A stretch of 64,000 nucleotides of DNA, taken from Sphingobacteriales bacterium JAD_PAG50586_3. Lineage in GTDB: Bacteria; Bacteroidota; Bacteroidia; CAMBQF01. Of this stretch, positions 45,751-55,296 are shown piece after piece. The notes under the pieces were generated by a model. The model ran no database searches. It was not told where the DNA came from and was given only the letters and a program-made list of their open reading frames with translations. The first letter of the stretch is position 1. Every line of letters starts with the position of its first letter. Location of the stretch: the NCBI GenBank assembly GCA_023213195.1, contig CP096135.1:2786842-2850841 (forward strand), read 5' to 3'. The position numbers were made by a program, and so were the translations under genes.

Positions 45751-46537
45751 AAGTTAACTGGATTGTACCGGTTAAAAACGTTTTAGCTGTGCCCGCTATC
45801 AATACACGGTAGCCTTGTAAAGTTAGCCATAGCTGTCCGCCCCGTGGCGATACCTGCAAGGCCGTTAAGTTTTCTTTGTTTAACGCTTTAGCCCAGTAAG
45901 GGGTAAGCATGGTATGGGCCGAGCCAGTTACAGGGTCTTCGTTGACTCCGGCTAGCGGGGCAAAAAAGCGCGATACAAAATCTACATCCTTGCCTTTAGC
46001 GGTGATGATAATACCACGGCATTCGCTTTGTTTTATGCGTTCAAAATCCGGTACAAAGTTGCGCACGGCTTCTTCGCTTTCCAGTACCGCGAGAAAATCC
46101 GTCGTGCCACGGTATACTTCCAATATGTTTGTATTTAATGATGATAATACCGGCTCCATACTGGGTACGGCTGTTAATGGTGCGCAGGGAAAGTCCAGCG
46201 TTATTTTATCGCCATTCCTTGTTACAGGCAGCGGCCCGCTTTTGGGCGATACAAAAGGAATTGCATCTTCGGTATAGCCCAAGTGGTTATACAGCACATG
46301 GGCAGATGCCAAAGTAGCATGCCCGCACAAGGCGACTTCTACCGTGGGGGTAAACCAACGGATAGTATATTGGTCACCTTCTTTAACAAAGAATGCTGTC
46401 TCCGAGAGGTTATTCTCCATGGCTATCTGCTGCATCAACGCATCAGGTAGCCATTCGGTTAAAGGCATTACCGCCGCAGGGTTGCCGGTAAATAGTTCAG
46501 AGGCAAAGGCATCAACTTTATAAACGTCCAGTTTCAT
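45749..46537 (-). CDS. PhzF family isomerase
   Basis: A 262-residue PhzF/diaminopimelate-epimerase-fold protein. The N-terminus YKVDAFASELFTGNPAAVMPL, the catalytic Glu in ENNLSETAFF near residue 46, the WFTPTVEVALCGHATLASAHVL segment near 61-82 and DPVTGSAHTMLTPYW near 205-219 are all standard. PhzF-like proteins isomerise phenazine precursors or other small molecules. No phenazine genes are near, so the substrate is unknown. The gene is intact. Confidence 0.9.
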   Translation of the reverse strand: MKLDVYKVDAFASELFTGNPAAVMPLTEWLPDALMQQIAMENNLSETAFFVKEGDQYTIRWFTPTVEVALCGHATLASAHVLYNHLGYTEDAIPFVSPKSGPLPVTRNGDKITLDFPCAPLTAVPSMEPVLSSLNTNILEVYRGTTDFLAVLESEEAVRNFVPDFERIKQSECRGIIITAKGKDVDFVSRFFAPLAGVNEDPVTGSAHTMLTPYWAKALNKENLTALQVSPRGGQLWLTLQGYRVLIAGTAKTFLTGTIQLT

Positions 46538-46554
46538 AAGTCAAATATAGAAAA

Positions 46555-46594
46555 GTTCCCTCACTCCAACCCCTCTCCCGAAGAGAGAGGGCTT
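46555..46594. repeat. CTCTCCCGAAGAGAGAGGG palindrome
   Basis: CCCTCACTCCAACCCCTCTCCCG followed by AAGAGAGAGGGCTTTT, another member of the CTCTCCC hairpin family. It lies upstream of phzF. Confidence 0.7.
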
Positions 46595-46605
46595 TTAAAT
46601 TGCAA

Positions 46606-46638
46606 AATAAACCCCGACCTAAAGGCCGGGGTTTATTA
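46606..46638. terminator. Bidirectional intrinsic terminator
   Basis: AATAAACCCCGGCC-type arms: AAACCCCGACC-TAAA-GGCCGGGGTTT, with T runs on both sides. On the minus strand it would end the M23 peptidase transcript. Confidence 0.85.
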
Positions 46639-46675
46639 TAAATCTATCTATAAGCTAAAACCCAGCACCTATAAC

Positions 46676-48598
46676 CTACTGATACACTCCCGGAGGATTT
46701 ACCTTAATAATGATATTGCCAATATCAAACTCGTACTTACCTACGTTGCCTACCTTATCAGTAACTTCTAACCTAAAGCAAGCAGATTGTGGGGTCATGT
46801 TATTATCAAAATGGTAGGTTAGGGTAGCTGTTTTAGGGTCAAACTCGCAGAGCACCCAAACATCATCAATATAGGCATCCCAACGGGCAATACCGCTAAG
46901 GTTATCGCTAATGGTAAAGTTATATTCGCTCAGTTGTCGTGGCTTTTTAGCTTCAGGCTCCTGGTTTTTACCCTTTTTGCCACGGCGCTTTTTCTTCTTG
47001 GTTTTGATGTATTTTACCTTACCCTTGCGGCCTTTCTTCTTTACCACAAATTCAGGCTCTTTGCCACGTAAAGATATAGATGGTGCCTTGGTATCAGCCG
47101 CTACAGCAAAAGAACCAAAGTATACCGATTTTGCCTTCATCCAACCATTATCGTAAGTGCCGCCAATAGCTCCCGTGCCGGTGTTTACCATTACCAACTT
47201 GCTACGCATGGCCGGTTCAACATAATCGGTTTTAATCTTTATTTCAAAATTATCGGCCAGTGCGGTGTAGGGGGTATGTATGCGGTGCACGGGGCTGTAG
47301 TAGCCCTTACCACGGGTTTTGCCGTATTTAAAAAACAGGGTATCGTACAACACATCTTTTGGGAAGAAAACTTCTACATCGCTGGTTTTAAAGGTTTCAT
47401 CCTTGTTGTAGTTAATTAACTGCACAAACTCCTTTTCAGGATGTGGCTTTAAATTGGCGTAATCAGGTTCGCCCTTAACCACAAAGCGCAGGGTGTTTTG
47501 GTTGCCAAACACATCGGTAGCAATAACCTTAATAACATGTACCTTGGTCATCGGTAATGGTAATTTCGCCGCTGCCTAAGTCGTTACGTATAAAACTTAG
47601 CCTTTGGTTTGGTTGCAGGTATAGCTTTTGTGTTTTTTCGTTTGATGATAAGCGGTCTTCATAATCAACCAGCGCGTTAATATTGCGGGTTTCTTTAAAT
47701 TTAAAATCATCAAGCTTATAGCCAAAAGTTTGTTTACCATCAACAAAAACCTCTAGTTTATTAATGTTGGTGCGTATGTTTTGCAGGCGGTCAAACACTT
47801 CAACCCCAATACCAAAGGTTCCATATACCCTAATAGTATCGGGTGTTACTTTGTATTTGCGGCGCCTTATTTTCTTTCTATGCTCAAAAACAGCCGTATA
47901 GGTGCTGTCTCGGTAATCAGATGGGAATGATTGGTCTGTAATCTTCTTATTTATATAAGTTGATTTAGACAACGGATATAAGGTAACCGAAGCAAAGTAG
48001 GGCTTTTGGCGGTCTTCTTTTATAAAACCAAATAGTAGGGGGTTTATGGCTATCTCACCTTTAGAGTCGCGCACCTCAAAGTGAACGTGTGGCCCACCGC
48101 TGCTGCCGGTGTTGCCGCTGTAAGCAATAAGGTCGCCTTGTTTAACGGGGAACAGGGTAGAGTCGGGGTACAGGTCAAACTCAGCTTGCTTATTCTCATA
48201 CTGGTACATGCGCACCCAGTCTTCTATTTGGGGGCGAATGATGTACAATGTGCATGCAGCGTAATATAGCCTGCAGGGTGTTTTACATATATGGCCTTGC
48301 CGTAGCCGCGCATGTTTATTACAATGCGCCATATATATCCATCGGCAGCAGAAAGTACCCGTTTATTAATAGTTTGTTGGGTACGTAAGTCTATACCTGC
48401 ATGGAAATGGTTGGGGCGTATTTCGCCATATCCGCCCGAAAGGTTAACGGGAAACTCCAGCGGGTTAGCCAGATAATTTTGCGGGTATGGATTAACTTGT
48501 GCTTGTAAACCTACTGATGCACAAACAAATAAAGCGGCGAATACTAATATATTCTTCAATTGGGTCTTCTTTTCTAAATTATTTGCAAAGTGTTTCAA
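46676..48598 (-). CDS. M23 family metallopeptidase (LytM-like), two frame breaks
   Basis: An exported peptidoglycan hydrolase-like protein of about 640 residues. A signal peptide (residues 1 to about 34) is followed by an M23 domain: NHFHAGIDLRT near residue 63 carries the first zinc ligands, and SSGGPHVHFEVRD near 155-167 the last. The C-terminal two thirds are beta-rich, with a Lys/Arg-rich stretch (KKGRKGKVKYIKTKKKKRR). Breaks: a G5/C5 run at 48230-48234 (one C restored gives SFAPQIEDWVRMYQY), and one near 47540, where the frame shifts from EITITDD to TKVHVIKVIATDVFG. All three parts fit one family member. Catalytic residues appear intact. Confidence 0.85.
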
Positions 48599-48632
48599 TT
48601 TGCATGCCTTTAAACTTATTTTAGAGTTAAAG

Positions 48633-48662
48633 TTGTAAGTAACTTTTCAACAAATAACTTTG
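48633..48662 (+). promoter_or_regulatory. Promoter of the coiled-coil-zapA-rny cluster
   Basis: TTG at 48633-48635, 19 bases, then TAACTTTG at 48655-48662: a textbook Bacteroidota promoter. The ATG of the coiled-coil gene follows 33 bases later. Confidence 0.75.
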
Positions 48663-48695
48663 CAATCCTTTTTACAGGCAATACACATTTACTAT

Positions 48696-49462
48696 ATGAA
48701 CGATTTGAAGGCCCCAATAGATACATTAAAAGAGAAGATTGAGCAGCTTATTACATCGCATGCCAAGCTAACTGAGCGTCTTAAAATTACAGAGGACGAG
48801 AACGTTAACCTTGCGCACCTGCTTAAAGAGAAAGAAGCCGAGGGGCTGCCGGCATGGATTTGGTAGAACGTAACAATACCCTTGCCAACCAACTGCTTGA
48901 GAAAGAAATAATGCTAGAGGAGCAGGATGCCCGCATAAAATTGTTATTGCTTGTTGAGGCCGACCTGAAAAGTGCCCAGGCAGAAAATGCCGAATTGGTT
49001 GCTAAGCTGAAAGAAAGCCAAAGTACAGAAAGCGGCACACCGGCACTGGCCGAAGAAAATGCTTTGCTGACTAAACAGTTAGCCGATAAAGATGCCCGTA
49101 TAACCGAACTATTAGAAGCTGAAGCAGACCTTAAAGCGGCACGGGCCGAGAATGCTGAACTGGCAGGTAAACTAAAGGATAGCCAGGCTCCTGTTGCTGA
49201 TACAGCAGGTAATAACGAAGAAAACGCAGCCCTGCTTAAGCAACTGGAAGAGAAAGAAGCCCTGCTGGCCGAAAAGGAAAATCAGCTTAAAGAAAGCGGG
49301 CTATTGCTTAAAGAGTTAGGAGAAACGAATAATTTGCATAATTTAGCGCAATCGATAAGTGGCAACACAGGTTCTGAGCAAAACGAAGATCTGAAGCTAA
49401 TTATCACCGACCTGGTAAAGGAAATTGACAAGTGCATAACCTTGCTGGGAAAGAATGTATAA
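48696..49462 (+). CDS. Coiled-coil protein upstream of zapA (one frame break)
   Basis: An all-helical protein of about 255 residues, dominated by heptads of Glu, Leu, Lys and Ala. The ATG 48696 reads MNDLKAPIDTLKEKIEQLI. The frame breaks at the G4 run 48842-48845: adding one G gives KEAEGAAGMDLVERNNTLANQ and joins the second part to 49462. An internal duplication is visible: DARIKLLLLVEADLKSAQAEN and DARITELLEAEADLKAARAEN, about 55 residues apart. zapA starts three bases after its stop. The gene order suggests a cell-division partner of ZapA (a ZapB-like role), but this is inference. Confidence 0.78.
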
Positions 49463-49465
49463 ACA

Positions 49466-49843
49466 ATGCAGGAGAATACAATAAATATTAAAATAGCCAA
49501 CCGCGCGTACCCTATTACCGCTGCGGAGGGTGAAGATGATAACTTGCGCAAGGCAGCTTCTACGGTTAACCAAATGCTTGACCAGTTGAAGAACAACTAT
49601 GCCGTGCGCGACCTGCAGGACCTTTTGGCCATGTGCTGCCTGGAGCTTGCCGTTTACAAAACGAAAGCCGCCCAAGCAGCCCCAACTATACCCGGCGAAC
49701 AAGCTGTAGCCCCGCAAGGCGATAACACAGCTATGCAAGCCGAAATTATAGGCGAACTGGGTGCTATAGAGCGCCGCATTGCCGAATACCTTAGCCGGGT
49801 AATACATTTTTTCTCTACGTCCTGTACCAAACGTTGGTGTTAG
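49466..49843 (+). CDS. zapA: Cell division protein ZapA
   Basis: ZapA binds and bundles FtsZ at the division ring. The 125-residue frame begins MQENTINIKIANRAYPITAAEGEDDNLRKAASTV, with the family's NLRKAA segment and the helix VNQMLDQLKNNYAVRDLQDLLAMCCLELA. The C-terminal end (after AEYLSR) looks unlike the family: VIHFFSTSCTKRWC. A TAA occurs in another frame immediately after ACCTTAGCCGGG, so one lost or gained base there may have replaced the true end. It belongs to an operon with the coiled-coil gene and is followed by rny after 50 bases. Confidence 0.88.
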   Translation: MQENTINIKIANRAYPITAAEGEDDNLRKAASTVNQMLDQLKNNYAVRDLQDLLAMCCLELAVYKTKAAQAAPTIPGEQAVAPQGDNTAMQAEIIGELGAIERRIAEYLSRVIHFFSTSCTKRWC

Positions 49844-49893
49844 CCGTTGTGCTTAACGCAATAATTAACATATATATAACGTTTTAATTTATT

Positions 49894-51439
49894 ATGGAAG
49901 ATAACTTATTAGTGATTGTAGCGTCAGCGGCAGCCTTGGTTATTGGGGGTGTTATTGCTTACATCATTTTTCAGAATGTACTTAAAGGCCGCGCCGCGCG
50001 TGTTTTAGCCGAGGCAGAAAAAGAAGGCGAAGTTATTAAGCAAAACAAGATACTGCAGGCCAAAGAGAAATTCCTTGAGCTTAAAGCCACTACCGAAAAA
50101 GAGGTTAACGAAAGGACCCAGGGCATAGGCTATAGCCGAAAACCGCTTAAAACAAAAGGAACAAACGCTTAACCAAAAAATTGAAGAGAGCAACCGTAAG
50201 CAAAACGAACTAAACTCTCTAAAAGACAATGTAACCAAGCAAGCCGAATTGTTGGCAATTAAGCAGGCCGAGCTTGATAAAATGCACAAGCGCCAAGTAG
50301 AGCAGCTGGAAGTTGTTGCCGGTTTAAAAGCCGATGATGCTAAAGCTCAACTTATTGAAAGCCTTAAAGCCGAAGCTAAAAGCGAGGCCATGGTACTTAT
50401 AAAAGACATAGTAGAGGAAGCCAAAATGAACGCCAATAAAGAGGCAAAGAAGGTGGTTATCCAAACCATACAACGTGTGGCTACAGAGCATGCTATAGAA
50501 AATTCAGTATCAGTATTTAATATTGATAGCGATGAGGTTAAAGGCCGTATTATTGGTCGCGAGGGACGTAACATCCGCGCCTTGGAAGCCGCTACCGGCG
50601 TTGATATTAACATTGACGATACCCCTGATGCTATTGTACTTTCTTGCTTCGACCCTGTTCGCCGCGAGATTGCCCGCCTATCGTTACACCAACTGGTAAG
50701 CGATGGCCGTATACACCCTGCCCGTATTGAGGAGGTTGTTACCAAAGTGAAAAAGCAACTGGAAGAAGAGATTGTAGAAACAGGTAAACGTACCTGTATA
50801 GACCTTGGTATCCATGGCCTTCACCCCGAGCTTATCCGCATGGTGGGCCGTATGAAATACCGTTCGTCTTACGGGCAAAACCTATTGCAACACAGCCGCG
50901 AGGTAGCTAACCTTTGTGGTATTATGGCATCTGAACTGGGCCTTAATGCCAAAACCGCCAAACGCGCCGGCCTTTTGCACGATATTGGCAAGGTGCCTGA
51001 TGATGAGCCGGAATTGCCACATGCTATCTTAGGTATGAAGATAGCCGAGAAATACAAGGAGAAACCAGACGTTTGCAACGCCATTGGTGCCCACCACGAC
51101 GAGATTGAGATGACCTCTATGATATCGCCTATCATTCAGGTGTGCGATGCTATATCTGGTGCGCGCCCGGGTGCCCGCCGCGAGATTTTAGAGAGTTATA
51201 CGAAGCGTCTTCGTGACCTTGAAACACTGGCCCTATCGTACCCCGGTGTTAGCAATACGTACGCTATACAAGCCGGTCGCGAGCTGCGTGTAATTGTAGA
51301 AAGCGAAAAAGTGACCGATGAGCAGGCACATACCTTGTCGTACGAAATCTCTCAAAAGATTCAAAACGAAATGACCTACCCCGGCCAGGTTAAAATCACC
51401 GTTATCCGCGAAACACGGGCGGTTAATTACGCTAAATAA
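49894..51439 (+). CDS. rny: Ribonuclease Y (one frame break)
   Basis: A membrane-anchored endoribonuclease that starts mRNA decay, about 514 residues. An N-terminal transmembrane helix ([21 protein letters not shown]) and coiled coil come first, followed by a KH domain ([21 protein letters not shown] near residue 212) and the HD domain ([14 protein letters not shown] near 358-371, with the metal-binding HD). The frame breaks near 50129: the first part reads [12 protein letters not shown], and removing one G of ATAGGCT gives [24 protein letters not shown]. Both parts then join with the normal length. A strong terminator follows. Confidence 0.92.
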
Positions 51440-51463
51440 ATTTTAAGAATATTTCTATATGTT

Positions 51464-51494
51464 AAAGGGCTGCATTTGCAGCCCTTTTTGTTTT
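51464..51494 (+). terminator. Intrinsic terminator of rny
   Basis: AAAGGGCTGC-ATTT-GCAGCCCTTTTTG: a 10-bp stem with a T tail, 25 bases after the rny stop. Confidence 0.9.
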
Positions 51495-51503
51495 ATTTGT
51501 AGT

Positions 51504-52130
51504 GTGAATAGATATTTACTAATACCAACACTATTAATTGTACTTGTTGCCTGTACTAATGAGAGGCAGTCTGACATTACTCAAACCAAAGACTCTTTGA
51601 GTGAAAAGAAGGCTATTGAAAATAGTAGCTATTACAAAGATTTTAGGGCTTGGGTAAACGATACACTAAAGCAGATTAATAAAGGTAATAACCCGACTGA
51701 AGATGAGGCTTTCCTATCAATGGATATAATCCAATCGCCTGATTCTATGGAGTTGGTTATAAGAAAGTTATACAAGGTTGATATTCCCTCAAATAGTTAT
51801 TCACCTAAAGCAAAAGAGATAATTTCTTTATTGAAAGAATACGATGAAATGCCAGCGAATGGTAACACAATTATTTTTTATGATGTGCATGAATACCACC
51901 GTTCTATGATACCTGAATTGAAACGGGAGGCATATTCTTATTATGATAATATACGTGTATTTGCTACTCGGAAAGGCAATAAAATAAATCCCAACCAGCA
52001 GAAAAACCGTACGGAGTATAGCTATTTAAGAGGCCGTTTATCAGGCAAAAAAGAATATGTAGATAACAGGGAGGTTGCATCGTATTCTTTTATCAGGCAG
52101 AATAATATATTAATTAAAAGGAAGCATTAA
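51504..52130 (+). CDS. Predicted lipoprotein, unknown
   Basis: An exported protein of 208 residues. I take GTG 51504, which gives a compact signal with lipobox LVAC (VNRYLLIPTLLIVLVAC). The longer frame from 51459 would have to translate the rny terminator and is rejected. The mature protein is hydrophilic and helical, with many Lys, Asp and Ser residues. No motif recognised. It is AT-rich compared with rny. It stands between the rny terminator and a 9-bp hairpin at 52163-52184 and is probably transcribed alone. Confidence 0.65.
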   Translation: MNRYLLIPTLLIVLVACTNERQSDITQTKDSLSEKKAIENSSYYKDFRAWVNDTLKQINKGNNPTEDEAFLSMDIIQSPDSMELVIRKLYKVDIPSNSYSPKAKEIISLLKEYDEMPANGNTIIFYDVHEYHRSMIPELKREAYSYYDNIRVFATRKGNKINPNQQKNRTEYSYLRGRLSGKKEYVDNREVASYSFIRQNNILIKRKH

Positions 52131-52162
52131 CCATTCTTTATCTCTTTATTTTCTTAATTGTA

Positions 52163-52184
52163 GGGCAAATTCATTTAATTTGCC
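52163..52184. promoter_or_regulatory. Hairpin upstream of the PorE-like gene
   Basis: GGGCAAATT-CATT-TAATTTGCCC is an inverted repeat of 9-10 bp just 40 bases before the ATG at 52224. It contains TAATTTGC, a weak -7 box. It could be a terminator of the gene before it or an operator-like site. Confidence 0.45.
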
Positions 52185-52223
52185 CGTAAAACCATGGCAC
52201 CAATATTGCCGTATACCATACCA

Positions 52224-54158
52224 ATGAAAAACACCATCATACTTTATATAGGTTTAGTACTACTTACATTCTCGTGCAAAGCCCAACCAACGCTGCATTC
52301 AACCAACAAAAAGGCGTTGATGTTTTACGATAACGGTACCCAGTATGCCGACCGTAAACAGTTTGATAAAGCCGAAGAAGACCTGAAAAAAGCCATAGAG
52401 GCCGATGGCTTGTTTATAGAAGCCCACCTTGTGTTGGCTGATATTTACTACTACCAAAAAAAGTGGGACGATGCCATTAAAGCTTATAAAACAGGCATAG
52501 CTATAGACCCTAAAATATCGCCAAAGTCTATTGTGGCATTAGGCAAGCTGGAGCATAGCCGTGGTATTTATGCCGATGCGGTAACCCACTACAAGCAATA
52601 CCTTGCCCTTGAGCCAGATGTTAAGCTGGACGAAAAGCTGAAAAAAGTAGCCCAAACAGGTATTACCAATGCAGAGTTTGCTATAGACCTAATGGCGAAG
52701 CCCGTACCTTACACACCTGTAAATATGGGCAAGGGTATTAACTCTGAAAATTCAGAATACTCGGCTTATATGACAGCCGATGAACTGACCACCATTGTTA
52801 CCGTTAACCGCCCGCGCGATGCCCAAACTGTGGGTCCAAACTCAACGGAAGAAGACCTATACATCAGCTTTTTAAAAGACGGTGCGTGGACACAGGCCAA
52901 GCCGCTGCCTTTTCCCGTAAACTCGCACGATAATGAGGGTTCGGAGTGTATATCGCCCAATGGGCAGTACCTGTTTTTTACCGGTTGCCAGCGCCCCGAT
53001 GGGTTTGGTAGCTGCGACCTTTATGTAGCCATGAAAACCGGCGGCGTATGGGGCGAGCCTTTTAACCTTGGTGAAGGCGTAAACAGCGATAAGTGGGATA
53101 CTCAACCATCATTTTCTGCCGATGGGCACACCCTTTATTTTGTCAGCACCCGTTCCGGTGGGCAGGGCAGGGCCGATATATGGAAAGCTGTACTAGGAGA
53201 GAACGGTCAATTCTCTAACCCCGAGAATTTAGGCCCAGAGATTAATACCCCGGAAGATGAATTCTCCCCTTACATCCACCCCGATGGTAAGTCGCTGTAC
53301 TTTGCTTCTAAAGGCCACCCCGGCATGGGCGGGTTCGATTTGCAGGTAGCACGTAAGGGCGATGATGGTAAATGGGGCAAACCCAAAAACCTGGGCTACC
53401 CTATAAACACCTTTGCCGATGAAATTAGCCTTTTTGTAGCATCATGCAGCGGCAAGGCATATATAAGCTCTGAAAAACCCGGCGGCTTGGGCCGTATGGA
53501 TATTTATAGCTTTGATTTGTATGCTGATGTTGCTCCGGCAAGGGTTACCTATATACAGGGCGTTATTACCGATAAATCTACCAAAGCCGGACTTGGCGCT
53601 GTTGCTAATCTGGTTGATTTAAAAACCAAGCAAATGGTAGCTTCGGCGCAGGCCGATCCTAAAGATGGAACCTATTTGGTTTGCCTTCCTTCGGGTGGCG
53701 ATTATGCCTTGGAGATAGCTAAAGATGGCTACCTGTTTTACTCGGCTAACTTCTCTTTACCCGCCAGTTCAGAATGTAAGCCCTATAAGCTAAATGCAGC
53801 ACTATCGGCCAAGGTTAAAGGCGAGCGTGTGGTGCTACGCAACGTGTTTTTCGATTCGGATAAGTTCGACCTGAAATCACAATCAACCGTAGAGTTAGAT
53901 AAGCTGGTAGATTTCCTAACCAAAGATGCCAAGCTGGTTATTGAGATTGAAGGCCACACCGATAGCGATGGAGATGATGCCCGCAACATGGCCTTGTCTG
54001 ATAACCGCGCTAAATCGGTTATGAACTACCTGATAAGCAAAGGCATTGCAGCATCAAGGCTTACAGCCAAAGGCTACGGCGAAACCAAACCTTTGGTAGC
54101 TAACGATACCCCTGATAACAAAGCCCTAAACCGTAGGGTTGAGTTTGTAATTAAGTAG
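52224..54158 (+). CDS. PorE-like lipoprotein: TPR - PD40 propeller - CRD - OmpA
   Basis: A 644-residue outer-membrane lipoprotein, with lipobox LTFSC (Cys at about residue 18) when ATG 52224 is used. Domain order: TPR repeats (about 30-135: YADRKQFDKAEEDLKKAIE and following), a WD40/PD40-like propeller (about 155-440, blades such as ADGHTLYFVSTRSGG and PDGKSLYFASKGHPGMGG), a carboxypeptidase-regulatory-like sandwich (about 445-525), and an OmpA peptidoglycan-binding domain (about 540-644, EGHTDSDGDDARNMALSDNRA). This is the architecture of PorE of P. gingivalis, a T9SS component anchored to peptidoglycan. The several T9SS cargoes in the window make this plausible. Similar four-part proteins with other roles also exist. 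Confidence 0.82.
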   Translation: MKNTIILYIGLVLLTFSCKAQPTLHSTNKKALMFYDNGTQYADRKQFDKAEEDLKKAIEADGLFIEAHLVLADIYYYQKKWDDAIKAYKTGIAIDPKISPKSIVALGKLEHSRGIYADAVTHYKQYLALEPDVKLDEKLKKVAQTGITNAEFAIDLMAKPVPYTPVNMGKGINSENSEYSAYMTADELTTIVTVNRPRDAQTVGPNSTEEDLYISFLKDGAWTQAKPLPFPVNSHDNEGSECISPNGQYLFFTGCQRPDGFGSCDLYVAMKTGGVWGEPFNLGEGVNSDKWDTQPSFSADGHTLYFVSTRSGGQGRADIWKAVLGENGQFSNPENLGPEINTPEDEFSPYIHPDGKSLYFASKGHPGMGGFDLQVARKGDDGKWGKPKNLGYPINTFADEISLFVASCSGKAYISSEKPGGLGRMDIYSFDLYADVAPARVTYIQGVITDKSTKAGLGAVANLVDLKTKQMVASAQADPKDGTYLVCLPSGGDYALEIAKDGYLFYSANFSLPASSECKPYKLNAALSAKVKGERVVLRNVFFDSDKFDLKSQSTVELDKLVDFLTKDAKLVIEIEGHTDSDGDDARNMALSDNRAKSVMNYLISKGIAASRLTAKGYGETKPLVANDTPDNKALNRRVEFVIK

Positions 54159-54194
54159 AGAAGAGTGAGGAGAGGAAATCCTTATCTTTAAAGT

Positions 54195-54905
54195 ATGAAA
54201 TGGAGCCTGCTTATAGTTTTATTCTACTGCTTTGCGACTAATGCGCAGGTAAGAGATACTATGTGCGTTAATCTTATAATTAATACAGTTTATTCAACAT
54301 CAAAAATACAGGCTGAAAACTACAAGATTTCTATTGTTAGTCCTACCGGCTTTTTTAAAGAGGTGTTGATTCAAAAGGCTGAAGATTATGAGATTTGCCT
54401 TCCCTCAGGTAAATATGAAATAACCGCTTTTAAAGACCGATTTTATTCACCAAGAAAAACCATTGAAATTGGAGTTGATTCAATTGTGGGATGTACTCTT
54501 GAACTTCGACCTATGGAGATTCATTGCCGTTTCTTTTTTGGTGTTTACTTTGAAACAAAAGAATGTGTGCTTAGTAATGCTTCAAAGGATACTATATCTC
54601 TGTTAGTAAAGACAATGAAAGATAACCCCAACATTGTTATTGAATTAATAGCAAGTTCTGATAGCAAAGGGAATGCACATAGGAATATGAGATTATCTCA
54701 ATGCTATGGTAATTTAGTAAAAGATTATTTGGTGTTAAACGGAATAGAATCGGGTAGGATAGAAATAAAAGCCTACGGAGAAACTGAACTAATTAATAAA
54801 TGCAAAGATGGGGTAAGGTGCACTAAAGAAGAACATGCTATGAATAGGTATGTAAACTTTAGAGTTATCAGGAATGACTGGCCAAATAATAGTAAAAATA
54901 ATTAA
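54195..54905 (+). CDS. Secreted OmpA-domain protein
   Basis: A 236-residue exported protein with signal peptide ending CFATNAQ. The middle part (about 40-110) is a small beta sandwich, possibly a CRD. The C-terminal half is an OmpA-like domain: FGVYFETKECVLSNASKDTISLL near 120, then ELIASSDSKGNAHRNMRLSQ near 155, and KAYGETELINKC near 195, with the peptidoglycan-binding Asp and Arg in place. It lies 36 bases after the PorE-like gene on the same strand, so co-transcription is likely. It may have arisen from the PorE-like gene by duplication of its last two domains. Confidence 0.8.
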   Translation: MKWSLLIVLFYCFATNAQVRDTMCVNLIINTVYSTSKIQAENYKISIVSPTGFFKEVLIQKAEDYEICLPSGKYEITAFKDRFYSPRKTIEIGVDSIVGCTLELRPMEIHCRFFFGVYFETKECVLSNASKDTISLLVKTMKDNPNIVIELIASSDSKGNAHRNMRLSQCYGNLVKDYLVLNGIESGRIEIKAYGETELINKCKDGVRCTKEEHAMNRYVNFRVIRNDWPNNSKNN

Positions 54906-54909
54906 TAAT

Positions 54910-55296
54910 CTAATCCAATTCTCTCAAATAAAAAGTTTGATAATCCTTTCCCTCATCATTATCAAAAATAATGGTTTTATAGAAATATATAGGTGTGCAA
55001 TTTAACTCCCTAACTAGAATCATGTTTATGAATTCTAAATGATCGGTCCTAGTTCCAACAAATAAAATTTTCTTACCATTATTAAATATAAAATCTATAC
55101 AACAAACTTCTTCAAGGCTTGGAGGTACATAATAGTAACCTTTAATAATAGTTAAATCATCTAATTTAAATATACGCTTAAGTAAGAATCCCTTAGTATA
55201 AAAAGTCTTGTCAGTATAGTAAATGTCTCCCCGTTTTATAGGTTGGCTCTTTACAATATTATTTACGCTAAAACCAAAGTTTAATAAAGTTAACAT
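54910..55296 (-). CDS. Small protein, unknown
   Basis: A 128-residue protein without signal peptide, starting MLTLLNFGFSVNNIVKS and containing alternating beta-rich segments (KRGDIYYTDKTFYTKGFL; KKILFVGTRTDHLEFI). No motif recognised. Its ATG overlaps the stop of the DinB-like gene upstream (ATGTTAA), which implies translational coupling. AT-rich. A real gene is likely because of this overlap. Confidence 0.65.
   Translation of the reverse strand: MLTLLNFGFSVNNIVKSQPIKRGDIYYTDKTFYTKGFLLKRIFKLDDLTIIKGYYYVPPSLEEVCCIDFIFNNGKKILFVGTRTDHLEFINMILVRELNCTPIYFYKTIIFDNDEGKDYQTFYLRELD

Noticed and set aside
49844..49893. 6S RNA between zapA and rny, where some bacteria have ssrS
   Set aside because: Only 50 bases separate the genes and no large hairpin is present.
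51459..51503. Earlier ATG start of the 51.5 kb lipoprotein
   Set aside because: This segment encodes the rny terminator hairpin. The lipoprotein signal begins cleanly at GTG 51504.
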